Of a DNA stretch of 64,000 bases, positions 36,186-45,212 are shown piece by piece; position 1 is the first letter of the stretch; each line of letters begins with the position of its first letter. The translations under genes were made by a program, and so were the position numbers. The notes under the pieces are model-generated. The model did not search any database, had not been told where the DNA came from, and saw only the letters and a program-made list of their open reading frames with translations. Origin of the DNA: Pyrinomonas methylaliphatogenes (lineage in GTDB: Bacteria; Acidobacteriota; Blastocatellia; Pyrinomonadales; Pyrinomonadaceae); assembly GCF_000820845.2 (NCBI RefSeq), contig NZ_CBXV010000003.1:1-64000 (forward strand). The letters run 5' to 3'.

Positions 36186-39100
36186 TCAGAATTCTATCCT
36201 GAAACCGATTTGGATCGTGCGCGGGTAGTAGACCCCAGTCGCGCGACCGAAGTTCCCATCCGAAAGGTCTGTGCTGAAGTTGGTCAAATTGACTCGGTTG
36301 AAGAGATTGTAGACTTCGCCGCGCAATTGCAGATGCGCTCCTTCGTTGCCTATGAACCAAGGGATCGGAAAGTTCCGCATCAGGCTGAAGTCGACGAGCG
36401 CCAATCCTGGTCCGCGGAACGTGTTGCGCCCGAGCGTGCCCGCTCTGGCCCACCCAATGCATACCCCTTGCGCATCGGTGCGCACGCAAGGCGGCGTCGG
36501 AAAGTCCGTCGGACTGAGGCAGCGGTTGAGAAAGTCGGTTCGGCTACAGTGCTTCGAATTGCCGTAAGATGGCGTATCGGGTGGGTCGAAGAAGTATCCA
36601 TCGCCGTTAAAATCGCGGCTTGTGTCAACCACCCAAGCTGGATAGCCATCTTGGAAGGTGCCGATGGCGCTCAGTTGCCAGCCGTGTACGATCGCGTTCA
36701 TCGCCCGGCTGCCGAGATCGATCGGCGGAATTTCGTAAACTATGCTGAAGGCGAACCTCTTCGGAATGTCGAAGCTCGCTAGACCTCGTTGCGCATTGAA
36801 GTTGTAAGCATCGACGATCGGGGCGTTGGCGCTATCGCGCCCCGGCCCGATGGCGTCTGAGACGCTGATCGTCTTGCCAAAGGTGTAGGTCGCTTGAAGC
36901 GCATACCCTTTGCTGAAGCGCTTGCGCAGCGAGATCGTTCCGCCGTTGTGATCGGACCACCCGCTGTTATCCGTGTAATTGATCGCGGCGAAGAACGGGT
37001 TCAAACGGTTGAGGACGCCATCGAAGGTCGTGTCGCCCGCAAAGCGGTTGCGATCCGTCGTCGTGTAAAGATGCACGCCGCGCGACCCCAAGTAATCCAC
37101 TTCGAGCGTCCAGTCCGGAGTGAAGGCATACTGGAAACCTAAGAAGCGGTTGATCGAGTAAGCGTAGCGAAGATCAGCCGCCACGCCCCCAATATCGGCG
37201 AGCGCCCCGATGGGCCCGCCCCGCTCATTGACGCCGATGACCAGCCCGCTCGGAAATGGACAGTTGAAGGGCGGTTTATCTAGCTGGCAAAGCCCATAGA
37301 CCGGCTGCGGACCGGAAGCGTTACGTCGATCGGCAGTGACGCTCGATTGAAATGGCGGATTGAATCGCAGCGCGTCGCTCCAGACGATGTTCGGCCACCG
37401 CTCCATGAAGACGCCCAATCCGCCACGGATGCTCAATTTGTCGTTGAACCGAGCGGGGGCCCAGGCGAAGTTCAAACGCGGAGCGAAATACCCGATCCGG
37501 TGCTTCGCGTAAAAAGCATTCGGCACGATGCGTACCGAAGCGTTAGCCAAACGTTCCGCGAACGTGTTGCCTGAGCCCATCACTACGTTGCTCAAACGAC
37601 CATGCGTCTCATACGGATTGGAGGAGAAATCCCAGCGCAGACCCAAGTTGAGCGAAAAGTCCTTGCGCACCTTCCAGTTGTCTTGCGCGAAGAATCCATA
37701 TGTGGTCGTGATGTACTGGACATCTTGGAAAGAGGGGGTGCCCGTTCGCAGATCGTAATTGACGCCAGCTTGACCTAGAATCTGATCGGCAGCGAATTCG
37801 AAGAGGTTAAGGAAATAGTAGGTTGGCCGTTGTTGCGATCCGGAGAAAAGATCGTTCTCTTGGTCGGTGAGGATGTCCACCCCCGCTTTGAAAGCGTGAT
37901 TGCCGCGGTTGATGGAGAGGATGTCGCGCCAGTGAAAATCGTTTTGGATGAAGAGCGCAGGGGCAAACCCATTGCCGAAACCGTTCAACCCGCCAGCGCT
38001 GATCGGCGGCACCTCGCAATGGTTGCAATCGGAGTTGCCGTGGTTGCGGATGAAACCGACGGCGGCCTCATTGACCGCCGAAGGGCCGAACGTGTGCGTC
38101 CAATCGATGTTGGCATACGTCGCCTCAGGCTTAAAGGGAGTCCTGAAAGCCGGACGTACGGCCGTTCCGGCTTCTTCAGTCGTTTTGCGGAACGAGTTGA
38201 AGTAGATGCGGTCCTTCGATTCGTTGAAGTACCAGTCTATCCGCGCGTTCCATTGCAGCCCGTTGCGCGTCGGCGCGAAATCTTGAATCGCCGTCCCGCG
38301 CACAGGCATGTCACAAGGCATCCCAAGTGGACCGCGACCCGAACAGTTGCCCAAGCCGAAGATGTTCATCACGGTCGCGACGGTTTGAATGCTCCCGGGC
38401 TCGAATCCGCTCACATCGTTGATCGGAAAGCTGGTCAGAAGTTTGGTCGAAATGTTATTCGGAAAATTGGTCTTCAGGAAGTTGACGAAATCCGGATGTT
38501 CGACAGTGACGCGACGGGTGATGGCGTAAGATGAGCGTAACTGATCCCAGCTGAAGAAGAAGAAAAGCTTGTCCTTCTTGATCGGTCCGCCGAGCGAGCC
38601 TCCAAACTCATTCCGCCGCGTGACCGGAATGACGCGCCCCGTGAGCGGATTGACCGTGTTCTGAAAGACGTTGCGCGCCGTCAGGCGATTGTCCCTATGG
38701 AACTCGAAGAGTGAGCCGTGAAACTGGTTGGTGCCCGAACGCGTCACGGCTTGAATGACGACGGAACTGCTGCGCCCATATTCCGCCGAATAATCGTTGA
38801 CGGCGACGTTGAACTCTTGGATCGAGTCGGGATTGGGAATGATGTTGAACGTGCCGGGATCGGGATTGCTCGTCACCGAGGTGCTGTCGACGTAAAAGAC
38901 GTTGCCCTCTCCGCGTTGGCCTCCAGCATTGAAGCTGGGATTGCCGACCAAGCTGAAGATATCGCTCCCTCCAGCCTCAGAGCCGATGTTACCCGCTCCG
39001 GTGACACCCGGAGCCAGCGAAACGAGATCGAGAACATTCCGCCCGGCCAGCGGAAGATTTCGCACCTCGACCGACGAGAGGCTCGATGTGACCTTCGCTT

Positions 39101-39503
39101 CGGACAGTTGCACCGGCGGCGGTTCGCTGGTGACGGTCACCTGCTCGGCGACCTGCCCGACTTCGAGCGTGATCGGTACGGTGCGCACTTCAGAACCGCC
39201 AAGCGTGATGTTCTCTTGCGTCACCTGTTTGAACCCAGGAGCCGAAGCCGTGATCTTGTACTTGCCGGGCGGGAGCGATGGGAAGCGATAATGCCCCTCG
39301 GCGTTGGTGCGTGTGCTTTGGCTCACTCCCGTCTCGACGTTGACGAGCACGACCTGAGCGTTAGCGATGATCTTCCCCTCGGGGTCGTATACGGTTCCCT
39401 CGATCGCATTGCGAAATTGCCCATGCGCGCTTGAAGATAGAAGCGAAGCGAAGAACGCGAGGGCGATCCCGCAGAATAAAGACCTCGTCGCTTTAGAAAT
39501 CAT
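36186..39503 (-). CDS. TonB-dependent receptor with carboxypeptidase regulatory-like N-terminal domain
   Basis: About 1105 residues. Signal peptide (LFCGIALAFFASLLSSSAHGQ), then a CarboxypepD_reg-like domain (~30-115: AIEGTVYDPEGKIIANAQV, GHYRFPSLPPGKYKI), a plug (ARNVLDLVSLAPG-type segment, QEFNVAVNDYSAEYGRSS) and a large barrel ending in the aromatic GFRIEF expected for outer-membrane insertion. It imports a large or scarce nutrient, probably an oligosaccharide given the glycosidase neighbours. The ATG at 39503 follows GAGGAGG, which settles the start. The next gene downstream is the TPR protein. Confidence 0.9.
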   Translation of the reverse strand: MISKATRSLFCGIALAFFASLLSSSAHGQFRNAIEGTVYDPEGKIIANAQVVLVNVETGVSQSTRTNAEGHYRFPSLPPGKYKITASAPGFKQVTQENITLGGSEVRTVPITLEVGQVAEQVTVTSEPPPVQLSEAKVTSSLSSVEVRNLPLAGRNVLDLVSLAPGVTGAGNIGSEAGGSDIFSLVGNPSFNAGGQRGEGNVFYVDSTSVTSNPDPGTFNIIPNPDSIQEFNVAVNDYSAEYGRSSSVVIQAVTRSGTNQFHGSLFEFHRDNRLTARNVFQNTVNPLTGRVIPVTRRNEFGGSLGGPIKKDKLFFFFSWDQLRSSYAITRRVTVEHPDFVNFLKTNFPNNISTKLLTSFPINDVSGFEPGSIQTVATVMNIFGLGNCSGRGPLGMPCDMPVRGTAIQDFAPTRNGLQWNARIDWYFNESKDRIYFNSFRKTTEEAGTAVRPAFRTPFKPEATYANIDWTHTFGPSAVNEAAVGFIRNHGNSDCNHCEVPPISAGGLNGFGNGFAPALFIQNDFHWRDILSINRGNHAFKAGVDILTDQENDLFSGSQQRPTYYFLNLFEFAADQILGQAGVNYDLRTGTPSFQDVQYITTTYGFFAQDNWKVRKDFSLNLGLRWDFSSNPYETHGRLSNVVMGSGNTFAERLANASVRIVPNAFYAKHRIGYFAPRLNFAWAPARFNDKLSIRGGLGVFMERWPNIVWSDALRFNPPFQSSVTADRRNASGPQPVYGLCQLDKPPFNCPFPSGLVIGVNERGGPIGALADIGGVAADLRYAYSINRFLGFQYAFTPDWTLEVDYLGSRGVHLYTTTDRNRFAGDTTFDGVLNRLNPFFAAINYTDNSGWSDHNGGTISLRKRFSKGYALQATYTFGKTISVSDAIGPGRDSANAPIVDAYNFNAQRGLASFDIPKRFAFSIVYEIPPIDLGSRAMNAIVHGWQLSAIGTFQDGYPAWVVDTSRDFNGDGYFFDPPDTPSYGNSKHCSRTDFLNRCLSPTDFPTPPCVRTDAQGVCIGWARAGTLGRNTFRGPGLALVDFSLMRNFPIPWFIGNEGAHLQLRGEVYNLFNRVNLTNFSTDLSDGNFGRATGVYYPRTIQIGFRIEF

Positions 39504-39588
39504 GGCGGACCTCCTCAGCGGATGGCTATGACCAACGACCTCGGATATTGGCTGTGAGGAGCATATTAGGCATTTAGAAGAATTTGTC

Positions 39589-39634
39589 TTGTACGTTTTT
39601 AAGCGATCCGGCAAGTGTATTGTATGCTTTTAAG
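39589..39634. promoter_or_regulatory. Direct repeat TTGTAYGYTTTTAAG x2 upstream of the TonB receptor
   Basis: Two 15-base copies, identical at 13 positions, 31 bp apart and ~85-130 bp before the receptor ATG. The phasing puts both on one face of the helix. A related sequence occurs at 350-376. Confidence 0.4.
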
Positions 39635-39694
39635 GCGATTCGAAAGCGTCGGGTCGAATCGCGAAATTTGAGCGGCGCTCAGTCGAAAGGCCTC

Positions 39695-39787
39695 ATTCTG
39701 AGGCCTTCTGGAGTTATCAGCCGAACGCGATCGGCGCTATCTGTCTGGGGCGTAATTCTGAAGCCATCTGGGTTATCGGCAGAATGC
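39695..39787. repeat. Two imperfect 33-bp direct repeats
   Basis: Copies begin ATTCTGAGGCC / ATTCTGAAGCC at 39695 and 39755, are 60 bp apart and share the internal TTATC-GC-GAA pattern. With only two copies and no spacer of array size this is not a CRISPR. It may be a remnant of a dispersed intergenic repeat. Confidence 0.5.
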
Positions 39788-39907
39788 AGGGCGTGAGAGA
39801 TGGCATGGCACGCTAGTCGAAACCGACTCTTAAATCGTTCGGCGGACGGGGGCTTCGGACTTCCCGTCCGCCGGTTGGAATAGGCTCGGGATTTCGCCTG
39901 TGTGAGG

Positions 39908-41512
39908 TTAAGCGAGATCTAGCTGCAGCCTTGTCACCGAAGCCGGGGCAAAACGATAGACCAGCGTCTTTCCGCTCAGCGAAACATCCTCATCGCGCGG
40001 TTCGACTCGGCGCGGGTCATCGAATGTGTTGTGAGCGTGGATGTCGTTGGCTGTTAGGATCCTCGCGCGACATGAGCGTATCTCAGCATTGCGGACGACC
40101 ACTTCGGTTTCGCGCGGTTCGCTCACGTACGGGTTGACGACCGTTAGAGTCAGTCGCTTATCGCGAAGCGAAGCCGAACCCGATAAGCCCCACAGTTGAG
40201 CCGGTCTTCCGGCGCGCGTGTAAGTGATCGAAGGGGCGGAGAAGAGCGTCCGCACCGCTTGCGCTCCTTGATGAGCCGCGTACATCTCGAAGACGTGGAA
40301 GTTCGGCGTGACGATGAATCTGTCTTCGTAAGCCAAAAAGAGCGAGTGGATGGTGTTGATGAGTTGCGCGACGTTGGCCATCGCGACTTTGTCCGCGTGG
40401 CGGTTGAAGGTGTCGAGCGTCAATCCGGCGACGAGCGCATCGCGTAGGGTGCCGGGGTAGGCCCAGAGATACTCTTCCGGCATCTTATCCCAACGCGCGT
40501 GCCAAGCGCCCCACTCATCGACGATGAGTTTGACTCGATGCTCTCGGTCAATCTCGCCCATGACTCCCCAGTGGCCGACGATCAAAGATTCCATTCGATC
40601 CGCGTTGCCGAGCAGTTCGTACCACTCATCGTTCGTAAACACGGCCGCGTTCCTGTTTCCCGTGCTGCCGCAGTAGTAGTGGAGCGCCCAACCGTAGACG
40701 GCGCCGAGCATCCTCTTTTCGCCCAGTTTAGTGAAGAAGCCGCGCGTCCATCGCCAATCGCCGCCGTTCGGTCCGGAACCGATGAAGGCGAGCCTTTCTC
40801 CATACTGCGGCACCCACGCGACGAATCTGCCGAATTCGACGGCGTACTCTTCCGGGCTGTAGTTGCCACCGCAACCCCACGATTCGTTTCCTATTCCCCA
40901 GTATTTGACGTTGAATGGCTCCGCGCTGCCGTTGGCCGCGCGTAGTTTCGAAAGCGTCGTCAAGCCAGCAGGAGCGTTGCAGTATTCGACCCATTCGTAA
41001 AAATCTCTCGGCGTCGAGCTGCGCACGTTCGCCGCTAGATAGGGTTGCGCGCCGATGAGCTTGCAGAAGCTCATGAATTCATGTGTGCCGAATTGATTGG
41101 GATCGTAAACTTGGAAGCGGTCGAGATTCCGTGTCGTGTCGCGAATCCAGAAGTTCGTGCGGCGCGGCCTTTGAGCGCGCGGCCCCGTGCCGTCGCGCCA
41201 ATTGTAGCTATCGGCGAAGCAGCCGCCGGGCCAGCGGACCACGCTCGGTTTGATTCGCCGCAACGCTTCGACAAGTGCCGCGCGAATCCCGCCGATGTTC
41301 GGGATCTTCGAATCTTCGCCGACCCACACGCCGTCGTAGATGACGCCGCCCAAATGTTCGATGAAGTGGCCGTAGATATTCGGGGAGATCGTCGCGATCG
41401 GTTCGTCGAGGAGGATTTCGATTCTCGCTTCGGTCGCTTGGATGCTGCGCTTGGTAAGGAGCGTCGTCGCACAAGCGGCGACGGCGCTCCTTAAGAACTC
41501 TCGTCTCTCCAT
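39908..41512 (-). CDS. Secreted alpha-L-arabinofuranosidase (GH51)
   Basis: 534 residues. The N-terminus MERREFLRS followed by a hydrophobic run is a twin-arginine (Tat) signal. GH51 hallmarks follow: SPNIYGHFIEHLGG, RWPGGCFADSYNWRDGTGP, the acid/base Glu in GIGNESWGCGG (~209) and the nucleophile Glu in LIVDEWGAWH (~333). The C-terminal ~150 residues are the beta-sandwich. It releases terminal arabinofuranose from arabinan, arabinoxylan or arabinosylated proteins. The AraC regulator gene is 103 bp upstream on the same strand. Confidence 0.92.
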   Translation of the reverse strand: MERREFLRSAVAACATTLLTKRSIQATEARIEILLDEPIATISPNIYGHFIEHLGGVIYDGVWVGEDSKIPNIGGIRAALVEALRRIKPSVVRWPGGCFADSYNWRDGTGPRAQRPRRTNFWIRDTTRNLDRFQVYDPNQFGTHEFMSFCKLIGAQPYLAANVRSSTPRDFYEWVEYCNAPAGLTTLSKLRAANGSAEPFNVKYWGIGNESWGCGGNYSPEEYAVEFGRFVAWVPQYGERLAFIGSGPNGGDWRWTRGFFTKLGEKRMLGAVYGWALHYYCGSTGNRNAAVFTNDEWYELLGNADRMESLIVGHWGVMGEIDREHRVKLIVDEWGAWHARWDKMPEEYLWAYPGTLRDALVAGLTLDTFNRHADKVAMANVAQLINTIHSLFLAYEDRFIVTPNFHVFEMYAAHQGAQAVRTLFSAPSITYTRAGRPAQLWGLSGSASLRDKRLTLTVVNPYVSEPRETEVVVRNAEIRSCRARILTANDIHAHNTFDDPRRVEPRDEDVSLSGKTLVYRFAPASVTRLQLDLA

Positions 41513-41615
41513 CGCCGTCGTTTCTTAAGCCTCCTTCCAATTCAGAAGATGAAAATCGCTGATCAAATAGTAAGGTCGGACATCTATGTCCCATCACGCT
41601 CGACGCTGTTCACGC

Positions 41616-42440
41616 TCACTTCGACAGGCGAAAGGAGCGTCGATATTGCGAAGGCGCGATTCCAGTGAGACGTTTGAAGGTTCTGGTGAAATGGCTTTGG
41701 TCGCAAAAGCCTGCGGCGAGCGCGATGTCGACGATCGGCGTGTCGGAGGTCGCCAATTCGCGACAGGCATACTCGATGCGCAATTTGCGTATATAGTCCC
41801 CGATCGTGCACCGATATGACTTGTGGAACATCTGGGCCAGGTGGACCGGGTGTACGCCGACCGCTTCGGCAATATCTTCCAACCGCAGCGCTTCGGCGAA
41901 GCGCTCTTGGATGATCTCTTTAGCCCGTCGGAGCCAAGGCGGTGGAAGCATCCCTTCGCCGATGCTATAGCGACGCGAGATCTCGCCCATGATCTCGAGC
42001 ATGATCCCCTCGATGATGAGCGGCGAGACTTCATCCATGTAAGCGAATTCGCGGTATAGCCGGCGCATCAACACCTCAAGGATCCCGCCACGAAATTGGG
42101 CCGAATCGCGCGGCACAGCTTGATATTCGCGTATCCGCTCGAGCCAGCTCGGTTCAAGTTCGATGATGAAGGAGTGGCCGCCTAAATCGTGAAAGTGTTC
42201 CGCGTGGGTCTCCTCGGCGGGATGAAAAAGCAAGGTCGATGGTTTGCATTCGCGCATCCGGCGCCCGTATGTCTCCGTATACTCGCCCCGGATCACAAAA
42301 CAGAGCAGAGCCCGCTTATGCGAGTGCGTCGGAGTTTTGAAACCTGGCGGGTAGGCCCTTTCCCAAAGCGCGAAGTCTGGCACCTCATAACGTTTGAGCG
42401 TTTCGCCGTAGAAATAGCCTGGCGGCAGTTGTCTGGGCAT
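41616..42440 (-). CDS. AraC family transcriptional regulator
   Basis: 274 residues. A cupin-like sensor part (~10-110, THSHKRALLCFVIRGEYTE and HPAEETHAEHFH) precedes a double helix-turn-helix at ~170-270 (LRLEDIAEAVGVHPVHLAQMFHK and IVDIALAAGFCDQSHFTRTFK). AAAGGAGG precedes the ATG. It lies between the GH51 gene (same strand) and the divergent hydroxyproline operon, so it is placed to control both. The ligand is unknown; arabinose or hydroxyproline are the natural guesses. Confidence 0.9.
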   Translation of the reverse strand: MPRQLPPGYFYGETLKRYEVPDFALWERAYPPGFKTPTHSHKRALLCFVIRGEYTETYGRRMRECKPSTLLFHPAEETHAEHFHDLGGHSFIIELEPSWLERIREYQAVPRDSAQFRGGILEVLMRRLYREFAYMDEVSPLIIEGIMLEIMGEISRRYSIGEGMLPPPWLRRAKEIIQERFAEALRLEDIAEAVGVHPVHLAQMFHKSYRCTIGDYIRKLRIEYACRELATSDTPIVDIALAAGFCDQSHFTRTFKRLTGIAPSQYRRSFRLSK

Positions 42441-42872
42441 TAGGATCCTCCTTTCGACTCGCAGCGCAGCACGGCGATCGAAACGATGGCCTTTGACCTA
42501 GCAAGGTGCTTGATGTCGAAAAGCCCGCTCGTGCGAAATCATAAAGAACATCTTACGGTCGCATCAGCCGAAGCGCGGAGCTAACCGCCGAGATGAACTG
42601 GACCACCGAAATCGCTTCGCTGCGTGCGAGCCTGAACCTCCACAGAATCGATTGTCCCCCGGAAACGGATCCTCGCTGTCAGTCGGACGCGCGATCTTGA
42701 CTCTCCAAATGGTATTAAACGATCATTTTATAGTTCATTTTAGTTTAAAACGAACAGGTGTCAAGCCGCTTGCGCTTTCCATCGCGCGTCGCGGGTTCGA
42801 GCTCATGGCGGCGCGATGCCCTAAGTATGTTCAAATAGTCTTACGAGAGTTCAAGACCCGGGAGATGGATCT
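42441..42872. promoter_or_regulatory. 432-bp divergent control region, AraC/GH51 versus hydroxyproline operon
   Basis: An AT-rich block (42710-42760) stands out in G+C-rich surroundings. It holds an inverted repeat GTTCATTTTA-GTT-TAAAACGAAC (42733-42755, 9 of 10 pairs) and a direct CATTTTA repeat 12 bp apart. These are likely regulator sites and promoter elements. No gene with coding character is seen. Confidence 0.55.
42733..42755. promoter_or_regulatory. Inverted repeat, candidate operator of the hydroxyproline/arabinofuranosidase divergon
   Basis: 10-base arms with one mismatch around GTT, ~118 bp before the epimerase ATG. AraC proteins more often use direct repeats; the CATTTTA pair at 42724 and 42736 would suit that. 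Either site may serve. Confidence 0.5.
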
Positions 42873-43841
42873 ATGTCTTACTTGGGATTCGATCGTGGAG
42901 CGATGAGGCGCGTGAAAGTGATAGATTCGCACACGGGGGGTGAGCCGACGCGCGTGGTGATCGGGGGTGGTCCAGATTTAGGCGGCGGCTCGCTTGCCGA
43001 GCGCTTGGAACGTTTCAAGGCTGATCACGATGACTTCCGTTCAGCCGTCGTCAACGAACCGCGCGGATCGGATGCGGTGGTTGGCGCGCTCTTGTGCGCT
43101 CCGGTGGACCAGCGGTGTCTTACCGGAGTGATCTTCTTCAACAACGTCGGTTATCTTGGGATGTGTGGGCACGGGACGATCGGTCTGCTCGCCACGCTCG
43201 CTTATCTGGGCCGTATTCGGCCCGGCGCGCATCTAGTGGAGACTCCGGTCGGGACGGTCGAGGCGCGACTTCATGAAGACGGTTCGGTGACGGTGACGAA
43301 CGTGCCTAGCTATCGTTATGCGGCGGCGGTTACGGTTGACGTGCCGGGGATTGGGCCGGTCACGGGAGACATCGCGTGGGGCGGCAACTGGTTCTTCCTC
43401 GTCGAGGATCACGGGCAGCGGATCGCGTTCGACAACCTCGAGGCCCTGACCGATTACACGTGGCGCGTTCGCCAAGCTTTGGCGCGGGCTGGGATCACCG
43501 GAGCGGACGGTCAAGAGATCGATCACATCGAGCTTTTCGGTCCTCCGCAGCTTGCGGGTGCGGATAGTAAAAATTTCGTCCTCTGTCCGGGCAAAGCCTA
43601 TGATCGATCGCCGTGCGGCACGGGGACGAGCGCGAAGCTCGCCTGTCTTTATGCCGACGGGAAGCTCAAAGAGGGACAGATCTGGCGACAGGAGAGCATC
43701 GTCGGCAGTCTGTTCGAGGGGACGATCTCAATCGTCAACGACCAGGTGATACCGCACATCAGGGGCTCGGCCTACATCACGGCGGAGGCGGATCTGATTC
43801 TGGATGAGCGCGACCCGTTCTGCATGGGGATCCGAAAATGA
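42873..43841 (+). CDS. 4-hydroxyproline 2-epimerase (proline racemase family)
   Basis: 322 residues. It converts trans-4-hydroxy-L-proline to cis-4-hydroxy-D-proline. Both catalytic cysteines of the epimerase type are seen: [11 protein letters not shown] (~97) and [12 protein letters not shown] (~247), which excludes the Cys/Thr dehydratase type. The opening [14 protein letters not shown] is characteristic. The ATG at 42873 follows GGAG; an ATG ten codons later (42903) with TGGAG is also possible. First gene of a six-gene operon. Confidence 0.92.
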   Translation: MSYLGFDRGAMRRVKVIDSHTGGEPTRVVIGGGPDLGGGSLAERLERFKADHDDFRSAVVNEPRGSDAVVGALLCAPVDQRCLTGVIFFNNVGYLGMCGHGTIGLLATLAYLGRIRPGAHLVETPVGTVEARLHEDGSVTVTNVPSYRYAAAVTVDVPGIGPVTGDIAWGGNWFFLVEDHGQRIAFDNLEALTDYTWRVRQALARAGITGADGQEIDHIELFGPPQLAGADSKNFVLCPGKAYDRSPCGTGTSAKLACLYADGKLKEGQIWRQESIVGSLFEGTISIVNDQVIPHIRGSAYITAEADLILDERDPFCMGIRK

Positions 43842-44971
43842 GCGTGCCCACGTATGATGTGGTCATCGTCGGAGCCGGGATCGTCGGTGCGGCTTGTGCC
43901 GCGGAGTGCGCTGCCGAAGGATTGCGCGTCCTCGTCGTCGAAGCCGAGATGGTTGGCGGCGGGGCGACGGCGGCGGGCATGGGCCACATCGTCGTGATGG
44001 ATGATTCGGAAGCGCAGTTCGAGTTGACCCTCTATTCGCAGCGGCTTTGGGAGGAATTGGCCGAAGAGTTGCCGCCGTCGGTCGAATACGATCGATGCGG
44101 GACGATCTGGGTGGCGGCGACTGAGGATGAGATGCGGCAAGCCGAGCGCAAAGGAAAGTTCTATGCCGAACGTGGCGTCGCGGTCGAACTGCTCGATGCG
44201 AGGGAATTGCGGGAGGCCGAACCTCGGTTGCGTCGAGATCTGTGGGGCGGTCTTCGCGTTCCGGGCGATGGAGTCATCTATCCGCCAGCGGCGGCGCATT
44301 TCCTGCTCTCTAAAGCGCGTGCGCATCGGACCGAGTTGATCGTCGGGCGCGCCGTCATCGAAGCGACGCTCGGCGGAGAAGTCCGTCTGCAAGATGGATC
44401 GAACATCTCATCGGGGATCGTGATCAATTGCGCGGGCAGTTCATCGCCGAAACTGACGCCGCAGATCAAAGTGCAGAAGCGGAAAGGGCATCTCGTCATC
44501 ACGGATCGCTATGCGGGCTTCGTTCGGCACCAGCTCGTCGAATTGGGTTATCTCGAGAGCGCGCATGCCGCATCGTCAGATTCCGTCGCCTTCAACGTTC
44601 AACCGAGGCGGACCGGGCAATTGTTGATCGGATCGTCAAGGCAGTACGGGGCCGAAGACGCGCGCGTTGATCAGGGCGTGTTGGCGCGGATGCTGAATCG
44701 CGCGTTCGCGTTCATGCCGGGCCTTGCGGATCTATCCGCGATTCGCGTGTGGACTGGGTTCCGCGCGGCGACGCCTGACAATCTCCCGCTCATCGGTCCA
44801 TACGCTGAGGGCGCGCGCTTATATTTGGCGACCGGGCACGAAGGCTTGGGGATTACGACCTCGCTTGGGACGGCTAAACTGATCGTCGCACAGATCATGG
44901 GGCGCACACCGCCGATCTCGAGCGAGCCTTTTCTGCCGATCAGATTCATGCAGGAGTCGGCTCATGTCTGA
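43838..44971 (+). CDS. cis-4-hydroxy-D-proline oxidase, FAD (DAO-type) subunit
   Basis: 377 residues. The FAD motif [14 protein letters not shown] opens a D-amino-acid-oxidase fold; the C-terminal [26 protein letters not shown] is the second FAD contact. In hydroxyproline pathways a three-part dehydrogenase (DAO subunit, small 2Fe-2S subunit, FAD/NAD subunit with BFD domain) oxidises cis-4-hydroxy-D-proline to pyrroline-4-hydroxy-2-carboxylate. All three subunits are consecutive here. Overlaps the epimerase stop by ATGA. Confidence 0.9.
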   Translation: MSVPTYDVVIVGAGIVGAACAAECAAEGLRVLVVEAEMVGGGATAAGMGHIVVMDDSEAQFELTLYSQRLWEELAEELPPSVEYDRCGTIWVAATEDEMRQAERKGKFYAERGVAVELLDARELREAEPRLRRDLWGGLRVPGDGVIYPPAAAHFLLSKARAHRTELIVGRAVIEATLGGEVRLQDGSNISSGIVINCAGSSSPKLTPQIKVQKRKGHLVITDRYAGFVRHQLVELGYLESAHAASSDSVAFNVQPRRTGQLLIGSSRQYGAEDARVDQGVLARMLNRAFAFMPGLADLSAIRVWTGFRAATPDNLPLIGPYAEGARLYLATGHEGLGITTSLGTAKLIVAQIMGRTPPISSEPFLPIRFMQESAHV

Positions 44972-45212
44972 CGAAGTGACTCTTTTTATCGACGGCGTGC
45001 CGGTGACCGTTTCAGCTTCCAGCACGGTCTGCGCGGCATTGCTCGAAGCGCGGGCGATCGCTCTGCGTCGGTCGGTGACGGGAGAGCCGCGCGGGCCGCT
45101 TTGCGGCATGGGCGTCTGTTTCGAATGTCGCGTGACGATTGACGGGCAGCCGCATCGCCGTAGTTGCCAGATTCTCTGTCGAGAGGGGATGGACGTGCGC
45201 ACAGATGTATGA
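44964..45212 (+). CDS. Small (2Fe-2S)-binding subunit of the hydroxyproline oxidase
   Basis: 82 residues. The plant-type ferredoxin cysteine pattern is complete: PLCGMGVCFECRVTI and then RSCQ. It carries electrons between the flavin subunits of HcnABC-type amine dehydrogenases. Eight-base overlaps at both ends (ATGTCTGA and ATGTATGA) couple it tightly to its neighbours. Confidence 0.9.
   Translation: MSDEVTLFIDGVPVTVSASSTVCAALLEARAIALRRSVTGEPRGPLCGMGVCFECRVTIDGQPHRRSCQILCREGMDVRTDV

Larger units (their letters stand above)
39504..39907. promoter_or_regulatory. 404-bp intergenic region upstream of the TonB receptor
   Basis: No gene is visible. Near the receptor start there are two direct copies of TTGTAYGYTTTTAAG (39589-39603 and 39620-39634, 31 bp apart, about three helical turns), a good candidate regulator site. 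Farther out lie two ~33-bp imperfect direct repeats (39695-39728 and 39755-39787). The rest shows nothing recognisable. Confidence 0.5.

Noticed and set aside
39695-39787. CRISPR-like repeat pair
   Set aside because: Only two imperfect copies, no further units and no cas genes.
42652-42906. Small open frame in the AraC/hydroxyproline intergenic region
   Set aside because: Crosses the AT-rich operator block and the epimerase start, has no ribosome site and no protein-like pattern.
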